From Axinella damicornis (lineage: Eukaryota; Porifera; Demospongiae; Axinellida; Axinellidae), in NCBI GenBank assembly GCA_963931865.1, contig OZ007507.1, positions 13,619,950 to 13,683,949 of the forward strand: 64,000 nt of DNA. The letters are read 5' to 3'. The notes under the pieces are model-generated. The model was given only the letters and a program-made list of their open reading frames with translations. It had not been told where the DNA came from and did no database searches. Every line of letters begins with the position of its first letter. Positions within the stretch are counted from its first letter, which is position 1. Below, in pieces: positions 46,618-55,651 of the stretch. The translations under genes and the position numbers were made by a program.

Positions 46618-47804
46618 TCACGATCGGTTGTTCTGTTCATTATCTTGACGTACTTCAGCCATAACATTAGTATGATGAACAGTCATCGGGTCTGATTTGC
46701 GCATGCTCGGTTTCCACTGCGTACCAACTGGATGGCAGGCAGCTGCACCAGGTGGCAGTCCACAAGCCTGGCATATCTCATCTGAATTTGTGAAACCAGG
46801 CCAATGTGCACCAAGCAAATAGGGAATGCCTAGGGTGATGACATGAGCTATGCCACCCATGAATCTGGTTAGCTTGGTGTGCTTGGGAATAATAAGTGGG
46901 TGGCATTTAGTTTCTTCATATGCAACAGGGGACTATTATCATCCACAAAGCAAACTTTCCTTCCCTGTATAGAAGAAACTCTTATAGCACAACGCACACA
47001 AGTGCCCTTCTGGAACACAAGTTTGACTCCTTGTGGGTTTCTTACTTGGATGGACTTTATCGTCTCCAAAATTTTTTGGCCAGGGTCATTGATGGATATA
47101 AAGGTTAGTGAGGGTAGCGGCAGAGCTGGTCCTTCCTCGCACTCTTCACGCCCAAATGCAAGATTAAATGTGTGTTGCAATGCTACCTTTGTTTCTTCCA
47201 TCTCTTCATCCGAAAAGACAACCCCCCTGCAGCTTTGGTGACGATTCAATGTTGCTACCATGATCATTATTTCAAATATCGCGTCTCCAAAAAAGTGCCT
47301 CATCACCATAATTTCTTCTTGAATAACGGCGTCGGCCTTTTCCAATTAACCTCTAGGAAGGAAGTAAAGTACTCGTTTGAACACCAGTCCAAATTGCGCC
47401 TGAGTGCGTACTATCTGGCGCATAATACCGAGGTTTGCTTGGTAAGCCGTAGCGGTACCACCTCCATGCTGCCGATAATTTGATGCTTGGAACCCGGGTG
47501 TATCTAGAATTCTTAGCTCGGCCGTATCGTTCGAGAGGAGTTCGCACACCTCAGTTGTGGAGCTTGGTGAACCAGGTTCGCCTGGCTTGAATGTGGGCGA
47601 ATCTTTGACGGCGAATTCTTCAGCGGTACGCTGTTGAAGTGGGCGCTCTTGCCCCCCAGGTATCCCTGCGCACCTCCACGCTGTCAAACGATCGGCGCCT
47701 TCGGGGGCATCGTACAGCAGGTTATTGCCGGTGGTGCTTTTTCCCATCCCGGTCTTGCCCAGGAGTAGGACATCAAAGTAATCTGCGCTGGTACTGGCGG
47801 CCAT
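46618..47804 (-). pseudogene. AIG1-type GTPase gene, broken
   Basis: The frame starts MAASTSADYFDVLLLGKTGM with P-loop GKTGMGKSTTGN and continues to LDTPGFQAS (G3) and VFKRVLYFLPRG. A TAA then interrupts the frame at about 47346-47348, and the same frame resumes at once with LEKADAVIQEE and IFEIMIMVATLNRH, as expected for this family. A second lesion near 46906 shifts the frame. The continuation reads CHPLIIPKHTKLTRFMGGIA and GLPPGAAACHPVGTQWKP. AIG1/GIMAP-type proteins are membrane-associated GTP-binding proteins, linked to immunity in plants and vertebrates. With one stop and one frameshift the copy is probably non-functional. Sequencing error could explain one lesion but less easily both. 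Confidence 0.75.
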
Positions 47805-48690
47805 CGCGTAAAAAGGTTGACGGGTACGGGTTCGTGCGCCTTCTTTAGTGACAGCCTAATTATGCTAATTAGAGTTTATTTACGGTCAACACGTACGTAT
47901 GGGCATATGGGTAATTAGATTTTATTTCCTGTCAACTAAAATCGCCAAACGAAGTGGTCCGAAGGAAGTAGGGCGATGGTTAGGGTACGGGTATACCAAT
48001 GCACGCGCGTTTCTGGTACCTCTACCTAAAGTATGATCGTACTTCCTGCCGGACCAATATCCACGTCGTATGATAGAAGAACTCACCTGAATTGAAGTGA
48101 AGGCCAATGTGTCACTCCGCAGACAACTTTCAAAATGATCTGTCCCAATCTGCATTCTGCATGCATATACTTCAGTCCAAATCCTTACCTATCGAATGAG
48201 CCTGCTCACTCCCTAAACTACTCCTACCTCTAGCTTTTTGATCAACTAGTAGCTATATTAGCTATAATTATATTGAGGAACTATATATAGCTAAGAGAAC
48301 TTCCTGAACTTTGGTAGCCACTTGGTTTGTAAGATTTTCCCCAAAGACATTCTTGCCTCATGGCCAAGGGGTGCGACCATGCAGGAACTTTTCTGTAATG
48401 GATTTTTAGTAGCTAATCTGCATTGGGTTCTGTGGCAATAAGGCAGGCATGAATGCAGAGTTCATGCGATGTCCAAGTAGTAAACTCAGCCAGCATGAGC
48501 ACTCTATTGACAACCTGCCATAGGGAACATAATTATAACCACCCATGTTGAAACAGTAGTAAAAGTACAGCCTAGCTCACATGAATATAGTCAAATGGCT
48601 TTCAGGAGTCAGGACCCTTCACCTGCAAGGGAAAACACCAAAGGCCAAGTTTGTGGGGTAGCTAATCACTCCATCAAACAATTCAATCAG
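47805..48690. other. Intergenic, no gene recognised
   Basis: The first part is upstream of the AIG1-type gene and contains no clear promoter motif. The rest is AT-rich and leads into the duplicated receptor segment. Confidence 0.4.
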
Positions 48691-51300
48691 AGACAAAAGG
48701 TGCTTCTGGCACTCAAGGTGCCTGAGTTCTGACCATGATTATGAATATATACAAGCTGAGGCAACTAATCAACACTGACTTTTGATGTGGAAATATAATA
48801 CTGGTAGTTACGTGGCAATTTTATGCGTGGGTTTCCTCCCTCCCTTCAACTTCACCAATAAATTATAGCATTGTCATTCCAATGTGTGTATAGCCAAGGA
48901 ACATTAATGTCTATCTATACACCCAGGAAAGCCCTTAATTTACTACATAGCTACCCATACATGAAAACTCCCTTCCCATTCTGGGCTATTGCTGCAATAG
49001 TGGTGGGTGTATTGGCGATGGTTGTCGGTTGCTCAGCTGTGTCTGTGATCATAATGGCCCTGATCTATACTTTTGGTACACTGGTGGTAAGAGAGCTGGC
49101 ATGTTTGGCTACATGACCATCCTGAAACGAGTTTTTTTCAATGTGATCACTGCCCACCATAGTATAGCTACTTATTGGATTGTCCTTATCAGTACCTTGA
49201 TTAGCTACCACAGTGACATGCATGCAAAACATGATTGGTGGAGAGATAGCTAGCCTATCAGTTATAGGGTCCAGCATGCGTCAAGAATGTGATCTCTGTT
49301 ACACTAACTTGAATGTTGCTTGCAGAACCTCAATTGCTTTAGCTACAATCCTTCAGCAGGAATTGTCCACATCTTCCTGTCTGCTCAAGGGGATATCCCC
49401 CTGAGCAGACAGGAAGATGTAGACAATTCCTGCTGACCTCTGACCTCTAGTGATGAGTATCCTTTAAGTTAGATAGTAGTGTACATGTATATATGGCTAT
49501 CAATGTGTACACTTTCGTATAGCTATGCCCTGGAAATGACTAGCTAATGCTTATTTTGAACGTCAGCATGGTTTTCTGAACTTTAGGGTATGGTAACAGA
49601 GATCATGTTCTTCTTTCAAGATTGGCAGGAATGAGACAACAATGTTTTTGACTAGTGAGTAGCCTGTGGACTGAAAAATTCTGTTGGGAGGTTTCTGCAC
49701 AGGTCACTTCCTAATCAACTGCAAACAGTCTTGAGTGTGACCAGGGCTGCATGGCCATGAGATGTTCCTATTCACATACTTCTGTTCCAGTTGGTATTCC
49801 AATTTAATTCTAGTATTGACCCATGCATTTTCCTTACATTACCCGTGACTATACACTAGCTACTTGCATACTTAGCTTTTTGTAGAAAAACATGCATCCT
49901 CATCACCAAGTCCATTGATGTGAGTACTCCAGCTGATGAGACCGGTGTGAGCCTGGAGTCCTGTGGTGGGGAGACAGATCCATATACTAGCTAGCTACAA
50001 GAGCATCCATTTTGCTTAGCTATACCATTTGCATGGTTTTCAGTCTTCATTGCTATAACACTCCATAAACTCGAACAGTATCTTGCAGTCCCTATTTTAG
50101 CAGCCACATGTACAGACACGTCACTGTATAGCTACTACTGCCCTTGGGAGGTCTGGCTGTGAATTGCAGGATTAATATTCCCTGGCAGACCAGCCAACTG
50201 CATGGCTAGAGGGAGGGACACTTCCTGTCTAAAATTAAATCTTTGGCCAGGCATCCTCTCTGACTCATCAGCTTGCAGACTCTGACTTCCATGAGTAGTT
50301 AAAATGTTGGTAATCGTATTGCTGTATAAATTATGAGCATGGGGAATGCCATTGGTTAAGCTGCAGATTTGTTCTCTCCTGACTTGCTGTCTTGGCTACT
50401 GTGTAGCTGGTTCCCTGCTGCATGTAAGATAGCTAATTGTGTCAAGCTTTGACCTCATGATCATTGCCGAAACCATTACCGGAAGTTGGCTGCCAATTGC
50501 AGCTATAGCACTGTTGACATGTGTTCCGGCATCCATGTGCCATCATTGCCATGTGGTTGAGGTAGGCCAGCAACAGTGCATGATGGAATGTATGCTTGCA
50601 TTGCATACCAAGTTCTCCTATTTGGCAGTTGATGTATACATGTAGTCCTATGCAGTTGCTCACAGTCGTAAGCTAGCTACCTGCCCTGGAAGCTACAAAT
50701 CATAAAGTCAACAGAGGTCATTAAGTGTTGTGGTGCCAATGGCCTGTCAGTGCAAAAATATGGGAAACCAGCTAGTGAGAGGCCTTCATCCGGTCATAGT
50801 CATTATGTCTGGTGCCTCCTATGATCATATAGGATGCCCATCGATCATGGGGTGTGAGTTACCGGGGAGTGCTACGTATACAGTTCAGTTGTGTACAACT
50901 GCTAATTGCAGTACAACTTGTTGGGGTCGCTGACTGCTGCATGTCTGAATGAATGCAGGAACATCTTAACATTCAGTATGGACTTCTGACTTGCAGTTAA
51001 TACTGAAGATTGAAACCTAATGTTTGGTACACCCTAACAACTAAAACTAACAGCAGCTGAGCACAACTATTACTGCAGGTATATAGTTCAAGTGAAAACC
51101 GTCTAAATAAATAGCCTCACACAGAGATAAAGGACCATTGCAAATAGTTGTTCTTATGATGTGCAGCTATGTATAGTTAGCTTGCAAATATATTCAGTGC
51201 ACAGACTGAAAGCCACACCCACCTTAATTGACTGAAATATGATGGTGCAGATTTTACTTGAACCTATAACTAATTACATCATTGTACAGAATCCACACTG
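48690..51300 (+). pseudogene. Receptor copy B: duplicated 3' part
   Basis: This segment matches 17290-21010 of copy A in order and orientation: CAAGCTGAGGCAACTAATCAAC, the transmembrane exon (48961 on), GTCAGCATGGTTTTCTGAAC, CACTTCCTGTCTA, and the region with GTGTGAGTTACCGGGGAGTG. The transmembrane exon keeps FPFWAIAAIVVGVL but has lost the AG acceptor (CATTCAGCC became CCATACATG) and has length changes after it (VVGCSAV; TATACTTTTGGTA) that shift the frame. The cytoplasmic exon present at 18571 in copy A is missing. No Ig, FN3 or Sushi exon lies upstream within range. It is therefore a partial, decayed copy, although the terminal exon at 51290 is open. Confidence 0.75.
49354..49436. repeat. 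Copy-B-specific palindrome
   Basis: CAGCAGGAATTGT-CACATCTTCC-TGTCTGCTCA is mirrored around GGGGATATCCCC. Copy A has only a single arm here (near 18130), so an inverted duplication arose in copy B. Confidence 0.75.
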
Positions 51301-51548
51301 ATGATCAGCCGTACAATGGCTATGCTCCCATGCACCCCATGTCCCGGCCCCAGCCCCACCCACCCCATGCTCCCATCCCAGCCCCACCCACCCCATGCTC
51401 CCATCCCAGCCCCACCCACCCCAGGCTCCCACTCCCAGCCCCACCCTCCCATCCACCCCAGGCTTCTCACCCCCCTAGGCTCCCCACCCCTCCTAGGCTC
51501 CCCACCCCCCATAGGCTCCCTACCCCCCTAGGCTCCCTACCCCCCTAG
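51290..51548 (+). CDS. Proline-rich, tyrosine-containing cytoplasmic-tail exon (copy B)
   Basis: After TTGTACAG the phase-2 frame reads IHTDDQPYNGYAPMHPMSRP, then Pro/His repeats and repeated RLPTP units to a stop. The position matches copy A's 20970 acceptor. PYNGY resembles a tyrosine signalling motif and the Pro-rich part could bind SH3 or WW domains; both are inference. The tail is made of a C-rich tandem repeat (CCACCC, CCCCTAGGCTCC), so it could be non-coding. Confidence 0.35.
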
Positions 51549-51619
51549 GCTCCCCACCCCCTTAGGCTCCCCACCCCCCTAAGCTCCCTCCCTTACCCTG
51601 GCGGTGAAAGGTATTCAAC

Positions 51620-51850
51620 TTGGGTAAGGTTAAGGTAAACTAAAACTAAACTGAGGACTGTCTCAGCCTGTTAATTAAAACTACAACTAAACTAATATGA
51701 AAATCACCCAAAAATGGTGGTTACTAAAACTAAAAGAGCCTTTACTAACCCTTTTGAGATTTAGTAATTAAAACTAAAACTAAACTAAACAATGCGACTC
51801 TACCTAATTAAAACCAAAAACTAAACTATTTCAGTTTTAGATAACTAAAA
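51620..51850. repeat. Dispersed AAACTAAAACTAA repeat
   Basis: Related to 6990-7160 by GGTGGTTACTAAAACTAAAAG and TTTTGAGATTTAGTAATTAA. Confidence 0.65.
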
Positions 51851-51919
51851 CAACATTGCTCACCTCACCTTAACCTCACCCGAGCTAAAACCAGCCCGAA
51901 TGACTTGGGCTCAACTAGA

Positions 51920-52080
51920 CTCTCTTTATATACTCGCAGAAGGCTTGCCGGCAACGCGTGCACAGCACAACGCACGCACCGGTAACGCTGTGATCTGATT
52001 GGTTGGCATCCGTGGCAGTTCATGTTTTGGCGGGAAACGCCCTGTGCACGCGTAAACCGTGGACAGTTATGAGCGTGATT
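51920..52080. promoter_or_regulatory. CpG-rich candidate promoter with E2F and CCAAT sites
   Basis: The segment contains TTTTGGCGGGAAA (52025-52037), a textbook E2F/DP site, and GATTGGTTGG (51997-52006), a reverse CCAAT box, amid CpG-rich GCACGC/ACGCGT sequence. It could drive the plus-strand exons from 52535 or a minus-strand gene. Confidence 0.4.
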
Positions 52081-52220
52081 CTGTCTCTGTCGTTTTTCTT
52101 CGGTCACCGATCCCGTTGGCCTCCTCCAGTAGGCCCTCTGCCATTGGCACTCCCTCTGTTGATGTGTTGTAGTTGACTCCGAAAATTGAGGATGGTGCCC
52201 AAACCCGATGCCGCTTGGGA
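52067..52220 (-). CDS. Possible terminal exon of unknown gene
   Basis: The minus frame reads VNYNTSTEGVPMAEGLLEEA then NGIGDRRKTTETESRS and stops at 52067. A weak acceptor (TTTTCGGAG) precedes it. No family was recognised. It overlaps the candidate promoter. Confidence 0.25.
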
Positions 52221-52534
52221 AAAGGCCTGGCGTCTGGGAACGAGACCGAGATTGTTGCCGAGACAGACTCCATTTCTTTTAGTAGGCCTTGGCCTCCATC
52301 TAGTGGAAAGTAAGTGAAGAGAGAGAATGGGGGAAGGAGCTAGGGAGGGAAAGTAAAGAGACAGGGAGGAAGATGTCAAATGTCCTTAGCTATATGACAT
52401 TGTATGCTTAGGGAGTTTAGATAGCCACTCTACTTTACTTACATGGTATACCAACGTGGTGTATAGTATAGTGTACGTTTCTGTAGGTGTGGGTATACAA
52501 TCTGACTTGGTGGCTGATGATTGTAGACTTACAG

Positions 52535-52785
52535 TACTGCTTCTCAGTACTCTGATCGGAAGACTGAGGAACAGATGAGGGAGTCGGTAGATACTATGGA
52601 GATGGCCTCCTTGGATAAACAGGAAGTGAGTGGTGTGTGGGAGGAGAGGGGAGAACTAGTGGTGTAGGGAGTGAAGAGTGTGTGGATGAGAACTGAGAGG
52701 GTAGTGAATATTAAATTTTGGCTTCACTTCCTCGTAACAGTGGAGCAACTTCCTCCACACCTATAAGAAGCTTTTCACTGGGTGC
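52535..52785 (+). CDS. Two exons of an unknown gene
   Basis: Exon 52535-52625 (after ACTTACAG, before GTGAGTGG) encodes TASQYSDRKTEEQMRESVDT then MEMASLDKQE. Exon 52741 on (after CTCGTAACAG) continues in phase 0 with WSNFLHTYKKLFTG; its donor is unclear. The acidic/basic helix-like content and matched phase support coding. No family recognised. The next acceptor region, at about 53125, follows a C35 tract. Confidence 0.4.
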
Positions 52786-52802
52786 AGTAGCTGTACCCTA
52801 CC

Positions 52803-52863
52803 CTCGTTCCTAGTACTGCGAGCGACAAATGCTGGGGTGTGAGAAGGCCTGGGAACGAGGTTA
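52803..52863. mobile_element. Short TAGCCTC-family MITE remnant
   Basis: CCCTCGTTCCTAGTACTGCGAGCGACAAA is followed by GCTGGGGTGTGAGAAGGCCTGGGAACGAGG. The left arm is truncated. Confidence 0.55.
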
Positions 52864-53084
52864 GATGTACTCCACAGTTTCCTCGTGATGATTTGCAGGC
52901 CATGCATGGCAGGACTGCCCATTGCTGCATTTACAATAGATGTTCACTGAGACAGAGCATGTACGGGCTCCTGCTGAGTCAGAGGTTGATTACAACATTT
53001 TTGTGAAGCACAATTACTGTTGAGGCAAAATTGCAGGACATTTACACATCTGAGTAGGTTACGTAACCTCCTGCACTCTTCTTT

Positions 53085-53086
<2 letters not shown>

Positions 53087-53121
<35 letters not shown>
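53087..53121. repeat. C35 homopolymer before an acceptor-like AG
   Basis: 35 C residues are followed by TCCAG and a frame reading LHDLMTYQNLSRHS. If used, the tract would serve as an extreme polypyrimidine tract. Confidence 0.9.
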
Positions 53122-53124
<3 letters not shown>

Positions 53125-54235
53125 AGGTTGCATGACCTCATGACCTATCAGAACCTGAGTAGACATTCAGTCCTTGGGGGAAAGGAGAAGGGAGAGATGT
53201 AGGATCGAGCTAGACCTTACATACTTGAATACCAATTGTTTACCCGGCTGTGTAGATTGGATGCTGATCAGGAGCAGCCCACCAAGAACCCGCATGTGCA
53301 TCGAGACCAGAGGGACATTTGGACATCTTGGAACTGATGGAGAGGGGATCCAGCAGTGGGAAGGGGAAGCAAGGGAAGGGATTGGTATGTGGAGGAGATG
53401 AAAGAGCTGGAGGAAAGGATCAGTACAGTAGAAGCATGCTACCTTGTGCCATGTTTCCTCCATATACAAATATAACTTAAGGGGGGTCACTCCTAGGAGG
53501 GGTGATACAAGGTCCGTGCACACATTAACATTCCGTAGGTTTAGTGCACAATGATATACAAGAAGTGTGTGGAACTAGCAGACTGCTTTTCCCCGTGGTA
53601 GAAGGCTGCATTGTGCTTTCAATGTATCCTGAAGAGTATATCCTCCATGTAAAGACTGCACGTGAGCAAGCCACTACACACTACTATGTGCCTGTACTGA
53701 GCAGTTATGTATGTGACCATGCATGCAGGCTCACCGAGAATATCAGCAAATGCAGACTTGTTGACTGCACTCAAGTGTTTAGCATCAGGAAAGAAGTCAA
53801 TAAAGCCCATCGAACCCCAGCGATAAGCAACTCTAGAGCTGTTACTGGAACGACTTTGCATTTCGTCCTGCAAATGACAGTGCACGTTGTACGTAGTTGT
53901 GTGTATGCGTAGGTACCTACCTATTAATAAAGGTTACATTCCGTGTGTGTACAATGATCATTCTATGGTATGAGAGTCTCGGTGTATCAGTGTGTGTATA
54001 AATCTGTATGGGTACGGCTGTGCGTGTACAATCTGTCTCGTGTATTACTAGTAACACGTCTAGGGGGTGGTTTAACTATAACGTATGTCCATTTGTCTAA
54101 GTATGGATATGTACGTCTATTTGTGTTTGTGTGTTCCGGTGTGAGGGTGTGAGGGTGTGGGTGTGTGGGGTGTGGGAGTACATGTGCTTAAGGTAGATGG
54201 GTGCTGGGAGCACAGCACATCGGTTTCCTGTTGGC

Positions 54236-54422
54236 AAAGAAACCATTAGTTTACAAAGAAACCATTAGTTTACAAAGAAACCATTAGTTTACAATGGACT
54301 TGCTGTCTGTGTTCCCTCCGCTATCCCCCCTTGGCACTCCTGATATTTCAGAATTATCTGACACCCTGCAGAACACCAATACTGATCAAGCACCAGGTCC
54401 TGTTGACACTCAATTGAACTGA
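54236..54422 (+). CDS. Small 42-codon open frame after a 19-bp triplicate
   Basis: Three tandem copies of AAGAAACCATTAGTTTACA lead into ATG (54294). The frame reads MDLLSVFPPLSPLGTPDISE then LSDTLQNTNTDQAPGPVDTQ-LN and stops at 54422. The composition is protein-like (Ser/Pro/Asp, acidic). It could be a terminal exon or a short peptide; unrecognised. Confidence 0.25.
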
Positions 54423-54643
54423 CTAGAAACTGCACATTGGAGGGCATATACTTATCTCGGGTGAGTCCTCCATGTCTGTAGTAGGTGTGATAGCAAGGTT
54501 TCTGATGCCTAGCCATAGTTGACTCCCATTTACTGTTTCTCCCTCCCTCCTCCTTCCTCCTCGCTCCTGCCTCTTCGCTCATTCCTCCCTCACTTCTTCC
54601 CCTTCGCTCCTTCCTCCTTCCCTCCCTCCTTCCCTCCCTCCTT

Positions 54644-54660
54644 CCCCCCCCCCCCCCCCC
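54644..54660. repeat. C17 tract at the end of a CCTTCCTCCC-rich run
   Basis: A pyrimidine-rich strand (54540-54660) ends in 17 C. It precedes the exon at 54809 by 150 bp. Confidence 0.8.
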
Positions 54661-54808
54661 GACTAGATACGACGTGAAGTTGTTTTTGCATAATTCCCCC
54701 AAAGGGGAGTGCCAGCCTGGCCTAGTATCCTTGATGTGGTCATTCAAAATGCATTTGATGTGGTCATATTATTTGGTTAACTCTGTGGTCATATGCACGT
54801 GAATGCAG

Positions 54809-54901
54809 GCTATACTAGACCATTTGAAATTGGCACATCTGGTGGACTGCTTGTCTAACACTTCATTTGTATGGTCGATCCATAGCATGACATTACGGCA
54901 G
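54809..54901 (+). CDS. Exon of unknown gene
   Basis: A 93-nt phase 0-0 exon lies between GAATGCAG and GTAATAC. It encodes AILDHLKLAHLVDCLSNTSF then VWSIHSMTLRQ, a helical-looking segment. No family recognised; it may belong with the 52.5-kb exons. Confidence 0.4.
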
Positions 54902-55261
54902 GTAATACACACTATCATGAACGTTCATACACGCACGATTATTCACACCCCCAAACCTAACGTCAGTTTGGACCACGCAAACAGGTGCTCTTTCTAGCCA
55001 CATTACCACTGTGCGTCAATATACCCTTGAAAAGCTGACTTCCCTCAGGACCCTCATCAGCATTCACACAGAAATGCTCTTAACTTGCCTGGCCATCGCT
55101 GATTGCTCAAGCAAGCACTCGTGTCATAGGGCAATTAAATCATCGTATTCCAATAGCCGATACCCGATACCTCAACTCTGGCTGTTATTTGGACCGATAC
55201 CGATACCAGTATCGGTGGAACCCTACTCTCCACAGACTCCCCTCCACACATCCAAAACAGA

Positions 55262-55490
55262 CATGAGATAGAAGTCTAGCCTCGTTCCCAGGCCTCGATC
55301 CCAGCAAATGTTGCTTGCAGTACTAATGCGGGGGTACTGCAAGTGACAAACACCGGCGAGAAAGCCTGGGAACGAGGCTAGTAGAAGTCTGCATCTGCTT
55401 GAGCAGTGACCTTTGCCAGATGTGCTTCGTTCTCGATTTGAGACATTTTCTTCTGTTTCTCCTTCTCCATGATCTTACGGTCAATTGAGC
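55262..55490 (-). pseudogene. Extra erlin exon copy, interrupted by a MITE
   Basis: The minus strand reads [20 protein letters not shown] then AHLAKVTAQADADFY and is cut by the MITE at 55380, after which DFYLM resumes at 55276. The full-length spacing fits erlin better than the 57-kb exon, which lacks about four residues. It lies downstream of the erlin terminal exon, so it is a tandem partial duplicate. Confidence 0.7.
55277..55380. mobile_element. MITE inserted in an erlin exon copy
   Basis: 104 bp from TAGCCTCGTTCCCAGGCC to GCCTGGGAACGAGGCTA, with ATAGAAGTC / GTAGAAGTC flanks (8 of 9). On the minus strand the duplicated target encodes Asp-Phe-Tyr of the erlin exon, and the MITE's first codon is TAG. 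Confidence 0.9.
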
Positions 55491-55577
55491 GACAGCGCTT
55501 TGAAAATCTGTGTTCTACAGTTTGTGGCATGCAGTTACAAAACTTGGTTACAATTGAAACACAGCACTCCACCTACC

Positions 55578-55617
55578 TAGCCTCGTTCCCAGGCATAACG
55601 ACCTGGGAACGAGGCTA
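55578..55617. mobile_element. Minimal 40-bp member of the MITE family
   Basis: TAGCCTCGTTCCCAGG, an 8-bp centre, then CCTGGGAACGAGGCTA. TCCACCTACC flanks both sides (55568-55577, 55618-55627). It consists only of the conserved terminus, which shows the minimal mobile unit. Confidence 0.85.
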
Positions 55618-55651
55618 TCCACCTACCAAGACTATACTGTTGTACCTAACC

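Noticed and set aside
51274..51512. Gly/Trp-rich minus-strand frame
   Set aside because: Reverse translation of the C-rich repeat in the copy B tail.
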